A program made the translations under genes and the position numbers. Shown here piece after piece: positions 40,629 to 52,237 of a stretch of 63,778 nt of DNA (position 1 is its first letter; each line of letters begins with the position of its first letter). The notes under the pieces are model-generated. The model made no database searches. It was not told the DNA's origin and saw nothing but the letters and a program-made list of their open reading frames with translations. The DNA is taken from assembly GCF_000739915.1 (NCBI RefSeq), contig NZ_BBJT01000019.1, positions 1 through 63,778 on the forward strand, in the 5' to 3' direction. Source of the DNA: Paenibacillus chitinolyticus NBRC 15660. GTDB lineage: Bacteria > Bacillota > Bacilli > Paenibacillales > NBRC-103111.

Positions 40629-40763
40629 TGTTTTACCGGGAAAGGATCAGCATCACCGGAAAATACTCAGCCTGGCCTTCGCAGGGAGCTGTCTCAACGT
40701 CCGCGAGCGAATTCCCGAGCGCGTGTTCCAGCCCGGCTCACGGCCGCTGAGCTGCCGCTCCTG

Positions 40764-42842
40764 CTACTCGTTCCACCAGCGCTTCATATCTTCCCACCAG
40801 GAGCGCGCTCCGCTGCCGAACCCTTTGCCTTTGGCAGCCCGGTTCGTGCAGTACTCCTTCGGCTCCGTGCCGGAAAGGAACGCCTCGTTGCGCGCGCCGG
40901 TCGTACAGTCTTCATTGGCGAGCTTGCCGCTCTTCGGATCAATGTAGACGGTCGTGACTCCCTCCGGCACCGGGAAGAGCTTAGGCGGAATCGCCTCCAG
41001 GACGGCTTCGGTGTAGCCGGCGAAGATCGGCGAAGCGAGATGCGATTCCGCCGTGTTGATCGCACGCCCTTTGTCGTAGCCGACCCAGACGGCGGTGGCC
41101 AGCTCGGGCGTGTAGCCGACCATCCACGCGTCGGTGTCGGTCGTGCCCGTCTTGCCCGCGACGGGCCGTTTGATCGTGGCGGCCACCCGGCTGCCGGTAC
41201 CGCCCTCCTCGAATACGCTCTCCATCATATGGGTGAGCACGTAAGCGGGCGCGGCGTCGGCGACGCGTTCGCTTTTCGGCGCAGCCTGGTAGAGGACGCT
41301 GCCGGCCATATCTTCGATCTTGATAATGGCCGTCGGCTCGACTCGGACTCCCTGGTTGGCCAGGGCCGAGAAGGCGGCCACCATCTCGTACGGACTGACC
41401 GGATAAGTGCCCAGCGCGAGGGAGGGCAGCGGCTTCAGATCGCCCGTAATGCCGAATTTCCGAGCGTTGTCGATGACCTTCTGGGGGCCGACCTTCAGAA
41501 TCGTATCGACCGCGAAAATATTGTCCGACTTCGCGATCGCCCGGCGCATGTCGATGTCCGCATTCTCGTACTGGTCATTGTAGTTGCGGGGCGTGTAAGA
41601 CTGCCGGCCCTCGTCGTATTTGAAGACGGTCGGTTCGCTCCGGACCGTGCTGAGCGGCGTAAAGCCGTTCTGCAGAGCCGTCAGATAGACGAACGGCTTG
41701 AAGGAGGAGCCCGGCTGGCGGGTCGTCGCAAACACGCGGTTGAACTGATTCGCTCCGTAATCCTTGCCGCCTACCATCGCTTTAACGTAGCCGGTCCGCG
41801 GATCGAGCGAGATCAGAGCGCCCTGAATCTCGCTTTCTTTGGGCAACTGCTTGGCCATCTGCTCTTCCGCGATTTTTTGCGCTTTCAGATCCAGCGTCGT
41901 GTAGATGTTCAGGCCGCCCTGCTCGAACTGATCTTCCGTGATGCCGAGCTTCTGCACGGCCAGCGTTTTGATATAGTCGCGGAAGTACGGGGCCTGGGAA
42001 GGTTTCTTCTCCACCAGCGGCTGAACGGTCAGCTTCTCCTGCTTGGCCGCGTCCGCTTCCTGCTGGGTAATGAAGCCTTCCTTCGCCATCGTCTGGAGCA
42101 CGACGTTTTTCCGGTCCATCGCATTCTCCATGTTATAGTAGGGCGAATAAAATTTCGGCCCTTTCGGAACGCCTACGAGCATCGCGCTCTGGGCCAGGGA
42201 CAAGTCCTTGGCATGCTTGCCGAAGAACAGTTGGGAAGCCGCCTCGATTCCATACGTGGAATGGCCGTAGTAAATCTGATTCAGGTAGCTTTCCAATATC
42301 TGATCCTTGGTCAGCTGCATCTCCATCTGCACGGCATACACCGTTTCTTTGATTTTGCGCGTCCAGGTACGGTCATGATTCAGATACAAGTTCCGTGCCA
42401 ACTGCTGGGTAATCGTCCCGGCCCCCTGCACCTTGGACATGCTTTTCAGATTGACGATGGCTGCGCGCGCAATGCTTTTGACATCAAAGCCCGGATGACT
42501 GTAGAAGTTCTGATCTTCTATCGCGAGCGTTGCTTTAACCACATACACGGAAATGTCGCTGATCGGCACGATCTTGCGGTTCTGGCCGGAATCCAGCGTA
42601 TCGATTAAAGCTCCGTTAACGTCAAAAATTTGGGACGTCTGGAGCACCTTCGTGACCGGAAGCGCCTGTGAGCGCAGGTAGAGAAGGAACACCCCTCCCA
42701 GTACGCACAGGACCAGGAACGTCGTAAAGGAGAAAGTGAATCCCCGTTTTAAACGGCGAGGCCAGTTCTTGTCCGCTGGACCTGGCGGCTTTTTGTCGGG
42801 AGCGGCATTGTTTTCGGGTTCGTTCTGTTGGTCGTCGGCCAA
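40764..42842 (-). CDS. pbpG: Class A penicillin-binding protein (PBP1A family)
   Basis: Bifunctional peptidoglycan synthase of 692 residues. The short cytoplasmic N-terminus is followed by a membrane anchor (about 35-57), a GT51 transglycosylase (EDQNFYSHPGFD near 109, GAGTITQQLARNLY) and a transpeptidase with SSFK (nucleophile Ser, about residue 375), SDN and KTGTT. A basic C-terminal tail ends WWEDMKRWWNE. It begins at TTG since an in-frame stop lies directly upstream; GGAG is 12 bases away. The position beside ywhD and speE matches B. subtilis pbpG (ywhE). Sporulation expression is known for that gene but not shown here. Confidence 0.92.
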   Translation of the reverse strand: MADDQQNEPENNAAPDKKPPGPADKNWPRRLKRGFTFSFTTFLVLCVLGGVFLLYLRSQALPVTKVLQTSQIFDVNGALIDTLDSGQNRKIVPISDISVYVVKATLAIEDQNFYSHPGFDVKSIARAAIVNLKSMSKVQGAGTITQQLARNLYLNHDRTWTRKIKETVYAVQMEMQLTKDQILESYLNQIYYGHSTYGIEAASQLFFGKHAKDLSLAQSAMLVGVPKGPKFYSPYYNMENAMDRKNVVLQTMAKEGFITQQEADAAKQEKLTVQPLVEKKPSQAPYFRDYIKTLAVQKLGITEDQFEQGGLNIYTTLDLKAQKIAEEQMAKQLPKESEIQGALISLDPRTGYVKAMVGGKDYGANQFNRVFATTRQPGSSFKPFVYLTALQNGFTPLSTVRSEPTVFKYDEGRQSYTPRNYNDQYENADIDMRRAIAKSDNIFAVDTILKVGPQKVIDNARKFGITGDLKPLPSLALGTYPVSPYEMVAAFSALANQGVRVEPTAIIKIEDMAGSVLYQAAPKSERVADAAPAYVLTHMMESVFEEGGTGSRVAATIKRPVAGKTGTTDTDAWMVGYTPELATAVWVGYDKGRAINTAESHLASPIFAGYTEAVLEAIPPKLFPVPEGVTTVYIDPKSGKLANEDCTTGARNEAFLSGTEPKEYCTNRAAKGKGFGSGARSWWEDMKRWWNE

Positions 42843-43011
42843 GAGTCACTCACTCTCCTTTCTTGTCGGGCCTAACGGATTCAAGCGCAAGCTTAGGATA
42901 AATAATAGCGGCTTATTACACAGTATGGAAAAGCTTTCCGGCCCCTATTCAGGCATTATCCCTTCCGCTTCCTAAAATTTCGTAAAACGGCCCGTCCGTC
43001 CTGCAAATTTC
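42843..43011. other. Divergent regulatory region between pbpG and speE
   Basis: AT-rich spacer with no supported coding frame. It holds the speE promoter at its far end and must contain the pbpG promoter, which I could not identify. Confidence 0.4.
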
Positions 43012-43039
43012 TTGCATTTCGGGTTCAATCCTCTATAAT
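43012..43039 (+). promoter_or_regulatory. SigA promoter of speE-speB
   Basis: TTGCAT, 16 bases, TATAAT, giving a leader of about 170 bases. Confidence 0.7.
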
Positions 43040-43217
43040 ACAATTTGTGCGTGCAAACCCTCAAGGCGCAAGGCTCATTCCGCGCATGGATTTACCCGCT
43101 TGTGGTACAATGATGAGGATACTATTCAGTACGAAATAATGGAGCGGTCGGTCTCATTTCCGGGCTTGTCCGCATGCACTCCTTACATCACTATACTTAA
43201 GAAAAGAGGCTGGGAAT

Positions 43218-44045
43218 ATGGAACTTTGGTATACCGAGAAACAGACGGAAGACTTCGGCATCACCGCCAAGATTAAAGAAACGCTGGTGACCGAGAAAAC
43301 CGATTTTCAAGATCTGGCCATGATCGACACAGCTGAATGGGGCCGCATGCTCGTTCTGGACGGCATGGTTATGACGACCGTAAGAGACGAATTCGTCTAT
43401 CATGAAATGGTTGCGCATCCTGCCCTGGTTACCCACCCGAACCCTAAGAACGTTCTTGTGGTAGGCGGCGGCGACGGCGGCGTTATTCGTGAAGTGCTCA
43501 AGCATCCGAAAGTGGAAAAAGCCGTTCTGGTTGAAATCGACGGCAAAGTAATCGAGTATTCGAAGAAATACCTTCCCGAGATTGCCGGCGAGTTGGACAA
43601 CCCTCGTGTCGAAGTCATCGTCAACGACGGTTACATGCATATCCACGATCACAAAAATACATACGACGTGATCATGGTGGATTCCACCGAGCCTGTCGGT
43701 CCGGCCGTGGAACTGTTCACGAAAGGCTTCTACCAAGGCATCTACGATGCGCTTAAAGAAGACGGCATTTTCGTGGCGCAAACGGACAACCCTTGGTTCA
43801 AAGCGGACCTGATTCAAACGGTTAACCGCGACGTTCGCGAAATCTTCCCGATCGTCCGCGTATACGGCGCGAATATTCCGACTTACCCGAGCGGTCTCTG
43901 GACGTTCACCATGGGCAGCAAAAAATACGACCCGCTTCAAGTCGAAGAAGCTTCGATTCCCGAATTCGAAACGAAATACTACACGCCGCGCCTCCACAAG
44001 GCCGCGTTTGCCCTGCCTAAATTCGTTGAAGATCTCGTAAAATAA
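43218..44045 (+). CDS. speE: Spermidine synthase
   Basis: Aminopropyltransferase of 275 residues making spermidine from putrescine and decarboxylated S-adenosylmethionine. The cofactor motif [16 protein letters not shown] lies near 82-97, and the gatekeeping [11 protein letters not shown] near 153. Length is normal. Start follows AGAGGCTGGG. The agmatinase gene follows 34 bases later; together they finish the arginine-agmatine-putrescine-spermidine route. Confidence 0.96.
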   Translation: MELWYTEKQTEDFGITAKIKETLVTEKTDFQDLAMIDTAEWGRMLVLDGMVMTTVRDEFVYHEMVAHPALVTHPNPKNVLVVGGGDGGVIREVLKHPKVEKAVLVEIDGKVIEYSKKYLPEIAGELDNPRVEVIVNDGYMHIHDHKNTYDVIMVDSTEPVGPAVELFTKGFYQGIYDALKEDGIFVAQTDNPWFKADLIQTVNRDVREIFPIVRVYGANIPTYPSGLWTFTMGSKKYDPLQVEEASIPEFETKYYTPRLHKAAFALPKFVEDLVK

Positions 44046-44079
44046 GGACCGTTTCCGAACAGAAAGGTGCGATGACCGC

Positions 44080-44949
44080 ATGCGTTTAGACCAAGCTTAC
44101 TCCGGCAACATTTTTATCGCCGCCTCTGAGGACTACGCGTCCTCCCGTGCCGTACTTTACGGAATGCCCATGGACTACACGGTCAGCTTCCGTCCGGGCT
44201 CCCGTTTCGGCCCTGCCCGTATCCGCGAGGTTTCCATCGGGCTGGAAGAATACAGCCCATATCTTGATAAGAGCCTCGACGAAGTGAAATACTTCGACGC
44301 CGGCGACCTGATGCTGCCTTTCGGCAACGCGGGACGCAGTCTCGACGTCATCGGCGAATACGTTCGCGGCCTTCTGAGCGACGGCAAGTTCCCGCTCGGT
44401 ATGGGCGGCGAGCACCTCGTGTCCTGGCCGGTCATCCGCGAAGTGTACGCGAAGTACCCGGATTTGGCGCTCATTCACATCGACGCGCATGCCGACCTTC
44501 GCGAGCAGTACGAAGGCGAGCCGCTGTCTCACTCGACGCCGATCCGCAAAGCGGCCGAGCTTATCGGCGGCAAGAACGTGTACCAGTTCGGCATCCGTTC
44601 CGGTATGCGCGAGGAGTTCGAGTACGCGCGCAAGAACTTGAACCTGTACCCGTTCGAAGTTCTGGAGCCGCTCAAGAAGGTGCTGCCGGAGCTTGCGGGC
44701 CGTCCGGTTTACCTGACGATTGACATCGACGTGCTCGATCCGTCCGCAGCGCCGGGCACAGGCACGGCCGAAGCGGGCGGTATCACAAGCAAAGAATTGC
44801 TTGCGGCTGTTCACGCTATCGCAGGTTCCGAGCTGAACATCGTGGGCGCCGACGTGGTTGAAGTGGCCCCGGTATACGATCCGTCCGAACAGACGCAGAT
44901 CGTAGCGGCCAAGCTGATCCGCGAGATTTTGCTGGGTCTGGTGAAATAA
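44080..44949 (+). CDS. speB: Agmatinase
   Basis: Manganese ureohydrolase of 289 residues converting agmatine to putrescine and urea. Metal ligands are visible in GGEHL, HIDAHADLR and TIDIDVLDPS. Length is that of B. subtilis SpeB. AAAGGTG precedes the ATG. Operon with speE. The arginine decarboxylase is not in this window. Confidence 0.96.
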   Translation: MRLDQAYSGNIFIAASEDYASSRAVLYGMPMDYTVSFRPGSRFGPARIREVSIGLEEYSPYLDKSLDEVKYFDAGDLMLPFGNAGRSLDVIGEYVRGLLSDGKFPLGMGGEHLVSWPVIREVYAKYPDLALIHIDAHADLREQYEGEPLSHSTPIRKAAELIGGKNVYQFGIRSGMREEFEYARKNLNLYPFEVLEPLKKVLPELAGRPVYLTIDIDVLDPSAAPGTGTAEAGGITSKELLAAVHAIAGSELNIVGADVVEVAPVYDPSEQTQIVAAKLIREILLGLVK

Positions 44950-44980
44950 CTTTTAATCGTCAACAACATACGATGCGTAA

Positions 44981-45018
44981 TCCCGTCCTCCAGGCCTTGT
45001 GTCTGGGGGATTTTTACT
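44981..45018 (+). terminator. Terminator after speB
   Basis: AATCC and GGATT outer arms with CCAG / CTGG inside, then TTTTTAC. Imperfect stem. Confidence 0.5.
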
Positions 45019-45222
45019 CATCGGAGATTTCGCGTGCGACGGTGCCGGCGAATAAAGGCTTTGGGCGGCGGCTGCAATGATCCATTGAAAATACCCGTAT
45101 GATACTATACACTTAGAGCTAACTTTGCTTTTTGCCGGGCCGCACGGGCGGGAAGACGGTTTTGGCCGATAAATTCCCGGAAGCGGCAGGGCGCAGTCAA
45201 GAAAGAACGGAGCGTTCGGGTC

Positions 45223-45639
45223 ATGTCCAACAAGAAAAACGTCCGTATCCGCATAACAAGCGTTGCCGGACAAGAATCGATCATACAGGAAGCCCGCGGA
45301 GAGCTGTACATCCGGGAGGGGAAAGTATATGTCCTCTACCAGGAGACATCCGAAGAAATGGGCAGCACCTCGACGATGGTAAAAGCGGGTCCCGAGGAGC
45401 TTAAGATCACGCGAAAAGGGCAGATCGGATCCGAGCAGACGTTTGTCGCGGGTCATTCCCGGACAGGCTGGTACCGGATGCCCGAGGGCTCTATCCCTAT
45501 CGAAACCCGCACGCGGACGTACGTCCGGAATCTCCAGGAAGGCATCGGCGTCATTGATTGGAGCTACGACCTGTATGTAGGCGAGGAACGTGCCGGTTTA
45601 TATACATTATCGTTAACGATTCAGGAGGATGTAAGATGA
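45223..45639 (+). CDS. DUF1934 beta-barrel protein (YwiB-like)
   Basis: Protein of 138 residues, mostly alternating strands ([57 protein letters not shown]), as in the calycin-like DUF1934 family to which B. subtilis YwiB belongs. Its stop overlaps the argS start (ATGA), and the same pairing occurs in B. subtilis. Function unknown. Confidence 0.87.
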   Translation: MSNKKNVRIRITSVAGQESIIQEARGELYIREGKVYVLYQETSEEMGSTSTMVKAGPEELKITRKGQIGSEQTFVAGHSRTGWYRMPEGSIPIETRTRTYVRNLQEGIGVIDWSYDLYVGEERAGLYTLSLTIQEDVR

Positions 45640-47309
45640 ATGTGCTCGAGCAGGTAAAAGAAACGCTTAAAGTAACGATAGGCGAGGCCGCGGTCGCAGC
45701 GGGGCTCGTACAGGCTTCGGAGCTTCCCGAGATTGTGCTGGAAGTGCCGAAAGATAAGGCTCACGGTGATTTTGCAACGAACCTGGCCATGCAGCTTTCC
45801 CGGATCGCGAAGCAGAACCCGCGCGCGATTGCGGAACAATTGATCCAGAAACTCGACAAAGAGAAAGCCCAGATCGCGGAAGTTCAAATCGCGGGCCCCG
45901 GGTTTATCAATTTCCGTATGGACAAAAGCTACCTCTATCCGATTCTTGCGCAAGTGGCGGAACAGGCGGACCGCTACGGTGCAGTGAACGTGGGGCAAGG
46001 GCGCAGGGTTCAGATGGAGTTCGTCAGTGCGAACCCGACCGGTTCCCTGCATCTCGGACACGCCCGCGGCGCGGCGGTAGGCGACGCTCTGTGCAACGTG
46101 CTGGCTCTTGCGGGTTACAACGTTACGCGTGAATATTACATCAACGATGCGGGCAACCAGGTCAACAACCTGGCCAAATCCATCGAAGCGCGCTATTTGC
46201 AGACTCTCGGGCAGGATGCCGAAATGCCGGAGGACGGCTACCACGGCGAAGATATTAAAGGATTCGCCGGCGAGCTGGCGGCCGAAGAGGGCGATCGTCT
46301 CACCAAACTCGGACAGGACGAGCGTTTGGCTTATTTCCGCGAGTACGGGCTGAAAAAAGAACTCGATAAAATCAAGCGGGATCTCGAACGGTTCGGCGTT
46401 AAGTTTGACGAATGGTTTTCCGAGACCTCGATTTATGAAAATAACCTGATCGACGACGTGCTCGGCAAACTCCGCGAATCCGGTTATGTGTACGAGCTGG
46501 ACGGAGCAACCTGGCTGCGCACGACAGAGCTTGGTGACGATAAGGACCGTGTTCTGATCAAAAATGACGGTTCTTTCACGTATTTGACGCCGGACGTGGC
46601 TTATCACCGCAACAAATTCCAGCGCGGCTACGACGAGCTTATCAATATTTGGGGAGCGGACCACCACGGCTATATTCCGCGTATGAAAGCGGCCATGACG
46701 GCGCTCGGCTACGATGCGAACCGTCTGACGGTGCTTATCGCCCAGATGGTGAGCCTGTTCCAGAACGGCGAGAAAGTGAAAATGTCCAAGCGTACCGGCA
46801 AAGCGGTCACGATGGAAGACCTGATGGACGAAGTCGGCGTCGACGCCATCCGTTACTTCTTCACGATGCGCAGCATGGACTCGCATCTTGATTTCGACAT
46901 GGATTTGGCGATCTCCAAGTCCAACGAGAATCCCGTGTTCTACGTGCAGTATGCACACGCACGGATTTGCAGCATCTTCCGGCAGGCGGAAGAGCAGGGA
47001 GTGGAGCTGCGCGGGCTGGCGCAGGTGGACCTGTCCCAGCTTTCTACGGAAGCCGAGTACGAGCTGCTGCGCAAAATCGGCGAGCTTCCGCAGGAAGTCG
47101 CCGTCGCGGCCGAGCTGTATGCGCCCCACCGCCTGATCCGCTACGTGTACGATCTGGCCGGGCTGTTCCACAGCTACTACAGAGCGGAGCGCGTGATCAC
47201 CGAGGATGCGGAGCAGACACAGGCCCGCCTGGCGCTGCTGGGCGCGCTGCGCACCGTTATCGCCAACGTGCTGGCGGTCATAGGCGTATCCGCTCCGGAC
47301 CGGATGTAG
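45636..47309 (+). CDS. argS: Arginyl-tRNA synthetase
   Basis: Class I synthetase of 557 residues. The HIGH motif appears as HLGH in [15 protein letters not shown] near 130-145, and the KMSKS motif as KMSKRTG near 388. The N-terminal additional domain and C-terminal anticodon-binding domain are present; ends APDRM. CAGGAGG precedes the ATG at 45636. An earlier in-frame start at 45558 lies inside the upstream gene and is rejected. No T-box is seen. Confidence 0.97.
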   Translation: MNVLEQVKETLKVTIGEAAVAAGLVQASELPEIVLEVPKDKAHGDFATNLAMQLSRIAKQNPRAIAEQLIQKLDKEKAQIAEVQIAGPGFINFRMDKSYLYPILAQVAEQADRYGAVNVGQGRRVQMEFVSANPTGSLHLGHARGAAVGDALCNVLALAGYNVTREYYINDAGNQVNNLAKSIEARYLQTLGQDAEMPEDGYHGEDIKGFAGELAAEEGDRLTKLGQDERLAYFREYGLKKELDKIKRDLERFGVKFDEWFSETSIYENNLIDDVLGKLRESGYVYELDGATWLRTTELGDDKDRVLIKNDGSFTYLTPDVAYHRNKFQRGYDELINIWGADHHGYIPRMKAAMTALGYDANRLTVLIAQMVSLFQNGEKVKMSKRTGKAVTMEDLMDEVGVDAIRYFFTMRSMDSHLDFDMDLAISKSNENPVFYVQYAHARICSIFRQAEEQGVELRGLAQVDLSQLSTEAEYELLRKIGELPQEVAVAAELYAPHRLIRYVYDLAGLFHSYYRAERVITEDAEQTQARLALLGALRTVIANVLAVIGVSAPDRM

Positions 47310-47453
47310 GCTCCGGCGGCGGCATCGTCCGCTCTGCGGCCGCAAGCATGCGCTCATCCTGCTCCGCGGGGTTTCCCCGCACATGGCTTGCAGCCGCTTC
47401 TTGCGCGCGGCGCTTCCGCGGGCGGGGCGGCGGCCGCGTGCAGAGGGTGCACC
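47310..47453. other. Very GC-rich spacer after argS
   Basis: About 140 bases of strongly GC-rich sequence with many CGG and GCC runs and no start codon with a ribosome binding site. It separates argS from a bidirectional terminator. Nothing else is seen. Confidence 0.5.
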
Positions 47454-47506
47454 AAAACAAACAAAGCCTGACGCTTTTCAGCGGCGTCAGGTTTTGTTTG
47501 TTTTGA
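47454..47506. terminator. Bidirectional terminator overlapping the S8 protease 3' end
   Basis: AAACAAACAAAGCCTGACGC opposite GCGGCGTCAGGTTTTGTTTG, with a six-base loop. The stop codon and last six codons of the minus-strand protease lie inside the right arm. Confidence 0.9.
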
Positions 47507-48665
47507 GCAGGGCGGTTATGGCCCGCCTCGCATGGATGAGGCCGGGAGCTTCCGTGCCTTCCGGCTGCTTCGCTTTCGTAAGCGGCGTTGCGCTTCGCCG
47601 GAGAATCTGCTTGATCTGCTGCGGCCGCAGGGAGGGCCTAACCGACAGCATAAGCGCGATGACACCGCTCACATGCGCCGTCGCCATCGAGGTGCCGCTG
47701 AGCTCGTTGTACTTGCCGTGCAGCCAGCATGAATAGATGCTTTCTCCCGGCGCATAAATGTCTATGCGTTTGCCGCGGTTGCTGAAGGGAGCGACTTTGT
47801 TGACCTTGGTCGTCGCTCCTACGGAGAAGACACTCGGAAAACGCGCCGGATAGTCAATCGCGGCCCCTTTGCCGTCGTTGCCGGATGAAGCGACGACGAT
47901 GGTGCCGGATTGATAGGCGTTTATCACCGCTTCCTCCAGCGCCCGGCTGTACGTTTTCATCCCGAAGCTCATGTTGATGATGTCCAAGCCGCTGCGCACA
48001 CACCAGTCGATACCCGCCACAATGTCCGAAACGAACGCGCTCCCGTTCATGTCGAATGCTTTAACCGGGTGGATGACGGCCTTTGGAGCCACCCCGGTAA
48101 TACCTAACCGTCCCGCCGCGGCGATGGTTCCGGCTATATGTGTACCGTGTCCGTTGTCGTCATAGGGGGGCTGGCTGCGGTTGAGCAGGTTGATGCCCCG
48201 GGCGACCGAGGCCTGCAAGTCCGGGTGGTAGTAGTCGATGCCGGTGTCGATAACACCGATCGTGATGCGGCTTCCTTTGGCGTTTTTCCATACGTCCGGC
48301 GCTTTGATCTGTTGGATGCCCCAGGGGATAAACTGAGAGCCTTCGGACGTTTTTTCGACGATTTCCGATGTCTTTACTGTCTTTCTGGGCCGCAGCTGGA
48401 TATTTATGGACGTGTCCTCTTCAATAGAGAGAACGGCGGGATGCTTAATCAATTCCGCGCGGTTACGGATAGGGCAAGAGATCCCCCGGATCAGTCTCAG
48501 ATCATAGACGGAGGATAGGCTGGAATGCGTATCTTTGTGCAGGCGGATAAGCTCGGTGACCTGCCGGTAATCCCGATCGCTCTGGAAAAGAATGATATGC
48601 CGGCGCTCCCCCTGCGATGCCTGGATTTCTTCATGCAGCATCATGAGCAATCGTTTCGAGTCCAA
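47487..48665 (-). CDS. Subtilisin-family serine protease, intracellular type
   Basis: S8 peptidase of 392 residues. The triad is Asp near 140 (GVIDTGIDYYHPDL), His near 172 (NGHGTHIAGT) and Ser near 326 (GTSMATAHVSG). A 115-residue N-terminal pro-like region is present but no signal peptide is visible, so the protein may stay inside the cell or leave by another route. It starts at TTG with GGGAGGA 8 bases upstream. Its last codons form half of the terminator shared with argS. Confidence 0.9.
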   Translation of the reverse strand: MDSKRLLMMLHEEIQASQGERRHIILFQSDRDYRQVTELIRLHKDTHSSLSSVYDLRLIRGISCPIRNRAELIKHPAVLSIEEDTSINIQLRPRKTVKTSEIVEKTSEGSQFIPWGIQQIKAPDVWKNAKGSRITIGVIDTGIDYYHPDLQASVARGINLLNRSQPPYDDNGHGTHIAGTIAAAGRLGITGVAPKAVIHPVKAFDMNGSAFVSDIVAGIDWCVRSGLDIINMSFGMKTYSRALEEAVINAYQSGTIVVASSGNDGKGAAIDYPARFPSVFSVGATTKVNKVAPFSNRGKRIDIYAPGESIYSCWLHGKYNELSGTSMATAHVSGVIALMLSVRPSLRPQQIKQILRRSATPLTKAKQPEGTEAPGLIHARRAITALLKTNKT

Positions 48666-49035
48666 AGCCCCATTCCTCCCATAAACCGAAGGTGCGATTC
48701 TGGCATATTATATGTACAGGTCGGGGGGCCCGACTGAGAATAAGGCCTCTTTCCAAATAAATAGGTTCAGTGCCGTGTCAACGTGCTTCTGCCTACATAA
48801 CATAAAGGGAGAGGTGAAAGATCTCTCGGTTTCAAGGGGCGGAGATGGGCGGATCGCCGATTCGTTCGTAATCGCAGGATACAGTCGGGAAGCGGAGGGA
48901 AACCTTCGCTTTTACTCTTGTTTCGGAGGACAGGCGGGCGGGAGTTGCATTTTTACATAAAATAGGTTTTACTTAAGGATGAAATGGGATAAGGTAGTTA
49001 AAGTATTGTTAATACGGTGAAGGGAAGTGCCACAA
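48666..49035. other. Intergenic region upstream of rpoE
   Basis: The 370 bases carry the divergent promoters of the S8 protease and rpoE. No promoter is convincing. A purine-rich stretch near 48,810 and AT-rich DNA near 48,950-49,020 are the only features noted. No gene supported. Confidence 0.4.
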
Positions 49036-49623
49036 ATGAGTAGCCCGTACACACTGAAAATCAAGCCGGAAAAAGCCGCGGAAATGCCGATGGTGGATCT
49101 GGCGTTTGAGGTGCTTAAAGCGGCCAACACGCCGTTCTATTATCGCGACCTGATGCAGGAAATCGCGAAAATCAAAGGCTTGGCTGAAGACGAAACGATG
49201 AATGTCATTGCCCAACTATATACAGAGATTAATATCGATGGCCGTTTTGCTTGCGTCGGAACAAACCTGTGGGGTCTGAAGCGCTGGTATCCGGTCGAGA
49301 AATCGGACGATGCCGTAGGCAACGCCAAGCGTCCGCGCATCATCAACGATGAGGACGACGATCTCGATGAGGATCCGTACTCCGAGGAAGAAGAATACAA
49401 AGAAGAAGAGTACGATACCTTCACGGCGGACGGGTTTGACAAGAATGACGCCGAAGAAGAAGAAGAAGAGGAAGAGGAAGAGGAAGAATCCGAATTCTTC
49501 GAGGAAGAAGAGCTGGACGAAGAACTGGAAGACGCCGAACTCGACGAAGAAGTGGATGAAGAATCCGAAGACGATTCCGACGACGATGAAGATTTCGAGG
49601 CCGACGACGAGAAGGATAAATAA
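49036..49623 (+). CDS. rpoE: RNA polymerase delta subunit
   Basis: Small polymerase subunit of 195 residues found in Gram-positive bacteria. It reduces nonspecific binding and promotes recycling. The N-terminal 90 residues form the HARE-HTH fold (MVDLAFEVLKAANTPFYYRDL). The C-terminal 100 residues are almost entirely Asp and Glu, the typical nucleic-acid mimic tail, here with a run of 12 Glu. ATG at 49036 follows GGGAAG; GTG at 49027 is in frame. Located before pyrG as in B. subtilis. Confidence 0.95.
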   Translation: MSSPYTLKIKPEKAAEMPMVDLAFEVLKAANTPFYYRDLMQEIAKIKGLAEDETMNVIAQLYTEINIDGRFACVGTNLWGLKRWYPVEKSDDAVGNAKRPRIINDEDDDLDEDPYSEEEEYKEEEYDTFTADGFDKNDAEEEEEEEEEEEESEFFEEEELDEELEDAELDEEVDEESEDDSDDDEDFEADDEKDK

Positions 49624-49639
49624 TTCATCGCGGCGGTTC

Positions 49640-49668
49640 TTGACAGAGGATGTCGTTCTTAGTAAACT
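49640..49668 (+). promoter_or_regulatory. SigA promoter of pyrG
   Basis: TTGACA, 17 bases, TAAACT. The predicted first transcribed bases at about 49676 are GGGCTTT, matching the GGGC start needed for CTP-sensitive reiterative transcription in pyrG leaders. Confidence 0.8.
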
Positions 49669-49710
49669 ATTGCATGGGCTTTAAAAAGAACGACCAAATT
49701 TACGCCATAT

Positions 49711-51560
<1,850 letters not shown>

Positions 51561-51594
51561 TTTACTTATTTGTTTATTCTTCCGGATGGCAGGG

Positions 51595-51622
51595 AGGAAA
51601 TCGGCAAGTCAATAGCGAAGTA
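51595..51622 (+). promoter_or_regulatory. Candidate SigH promoter of spo0F
   Basis: AGGAAAT, 12 bases, then AGCGAAGTA against the SigH pattern AGGAWWW / RnnGAATWW, with one mismatch in the -10 core. SigH transcription of spo0F is established in B. subtilis. No clear Spo0A box was recognised. Confidence 0.35.
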
Positions 51623-51699
51623 GGGGGGAGTTCGAGTTCGCACGGCTGCAAAGTTCATATTCGGAACTCAGCCTTAAGCTTGTGGAAGGAGGCTTTCCC

Positions 51700-52080
51700 G
51701 TGAGTAAAAAATTCCTAATCGTGGACGATCAGAATGGAATCCGGATGCTTCTTATGGAAGTGTTCAGTAACGAGGGTTACGAGACCTATCAAGCGCCTAA
51801 CGGCAAAACCGCCTTGGAGATTGTTAAAACGCATTCTCCCGATCTGGTCCTTCTGGATATGAAAATTCCAGGCATGGACGGCTTAGATATTCTGAAGCAC
51901 GTCAAAAGTATCGATCCCTCCATCAAGGTCATCATGATGACCGCCTACGGAGAGCTGGATATGATCAAAGAAGCCACGGAGCTCGGGGCCATCATGCACT
52001 TTACAAAACCGTTCGATATCGACGAATTGCGACTGGCTGTTCATACGCAGTTGATAGAAACTACACCGCTGGGATCCTGA
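51700..52080 (+). CDS. spo0F: Sporulation response regulator Spo0F
   Basis: Single-domain receiver of 126 residues that carries phosphate from sensor kinases to Spo0B in the sporulation phosphorelay. The acidic pocket is Asp9-Asp10 (VDDQNG), the phosphorylated Asp53 ([11 protein letters not shown]), Thr81 (MMTAYGE) and Lys103 (FTKPFD). No output domain, as expected. It starts at GTG with AAGGAGG 7 bases away. The position between pyrG and fba is that of B. subtilis. A single-domain CheY-like protein is the alternative, but QNGIR and the context favour Spo0F. Confidence 0.94.
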   Translation: MSKKFLIVDDQNGIRMLLMEVFSNEGYETYQAPNGKTALEIVKTHSPDLVLLDMKIPGMDGLDILKHVKSIDPSIKVIMMTAYGELDMIKEATELGAIMHFTKPFDIDELRLAVHTQLIETTPLGS

Positions 52081-52101
52081 TTGCAAGGGGTCCTTTTTTT
52101 G
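52072..52101 (+). terminator. Terminator of spo0F
   Basis: GGATCC and GGGTCC with a 10-base loop, then seven T. Confidence 0.8.
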
Positions 52102-52132
52102 TGAAAACTTTCACGTCACCCGGCAGGCTCGG

Positions 52133-52161
52133 TTACGTTTTGTCAGGGAGTGTGCTATAAT
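52133..52161 (+). promoter_or_regulatory. Promoter of fba
   Basis: TTACGT, 17 bases, TATAAT with an extended TGC before the -10. Confidence 0.65.
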
Positions 52162-52237
52162 AACACCGTATGACAAAAAGAGCGGCAGCGCATCTTAAAA
52201 ACGATCAAGCCAACACACACAGTAGGAGGAAGAAATC

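Noticed and set aside
40596-42608. 670-codon open frame on the plus strand
   Set aside because: Antisense shadow of the penicillin-binding protein gene; the real motifs are all on the minus strand.
45621-47384. 587-codon open frame on the minus strand
   Set aside because: Antisense shadow of argS.
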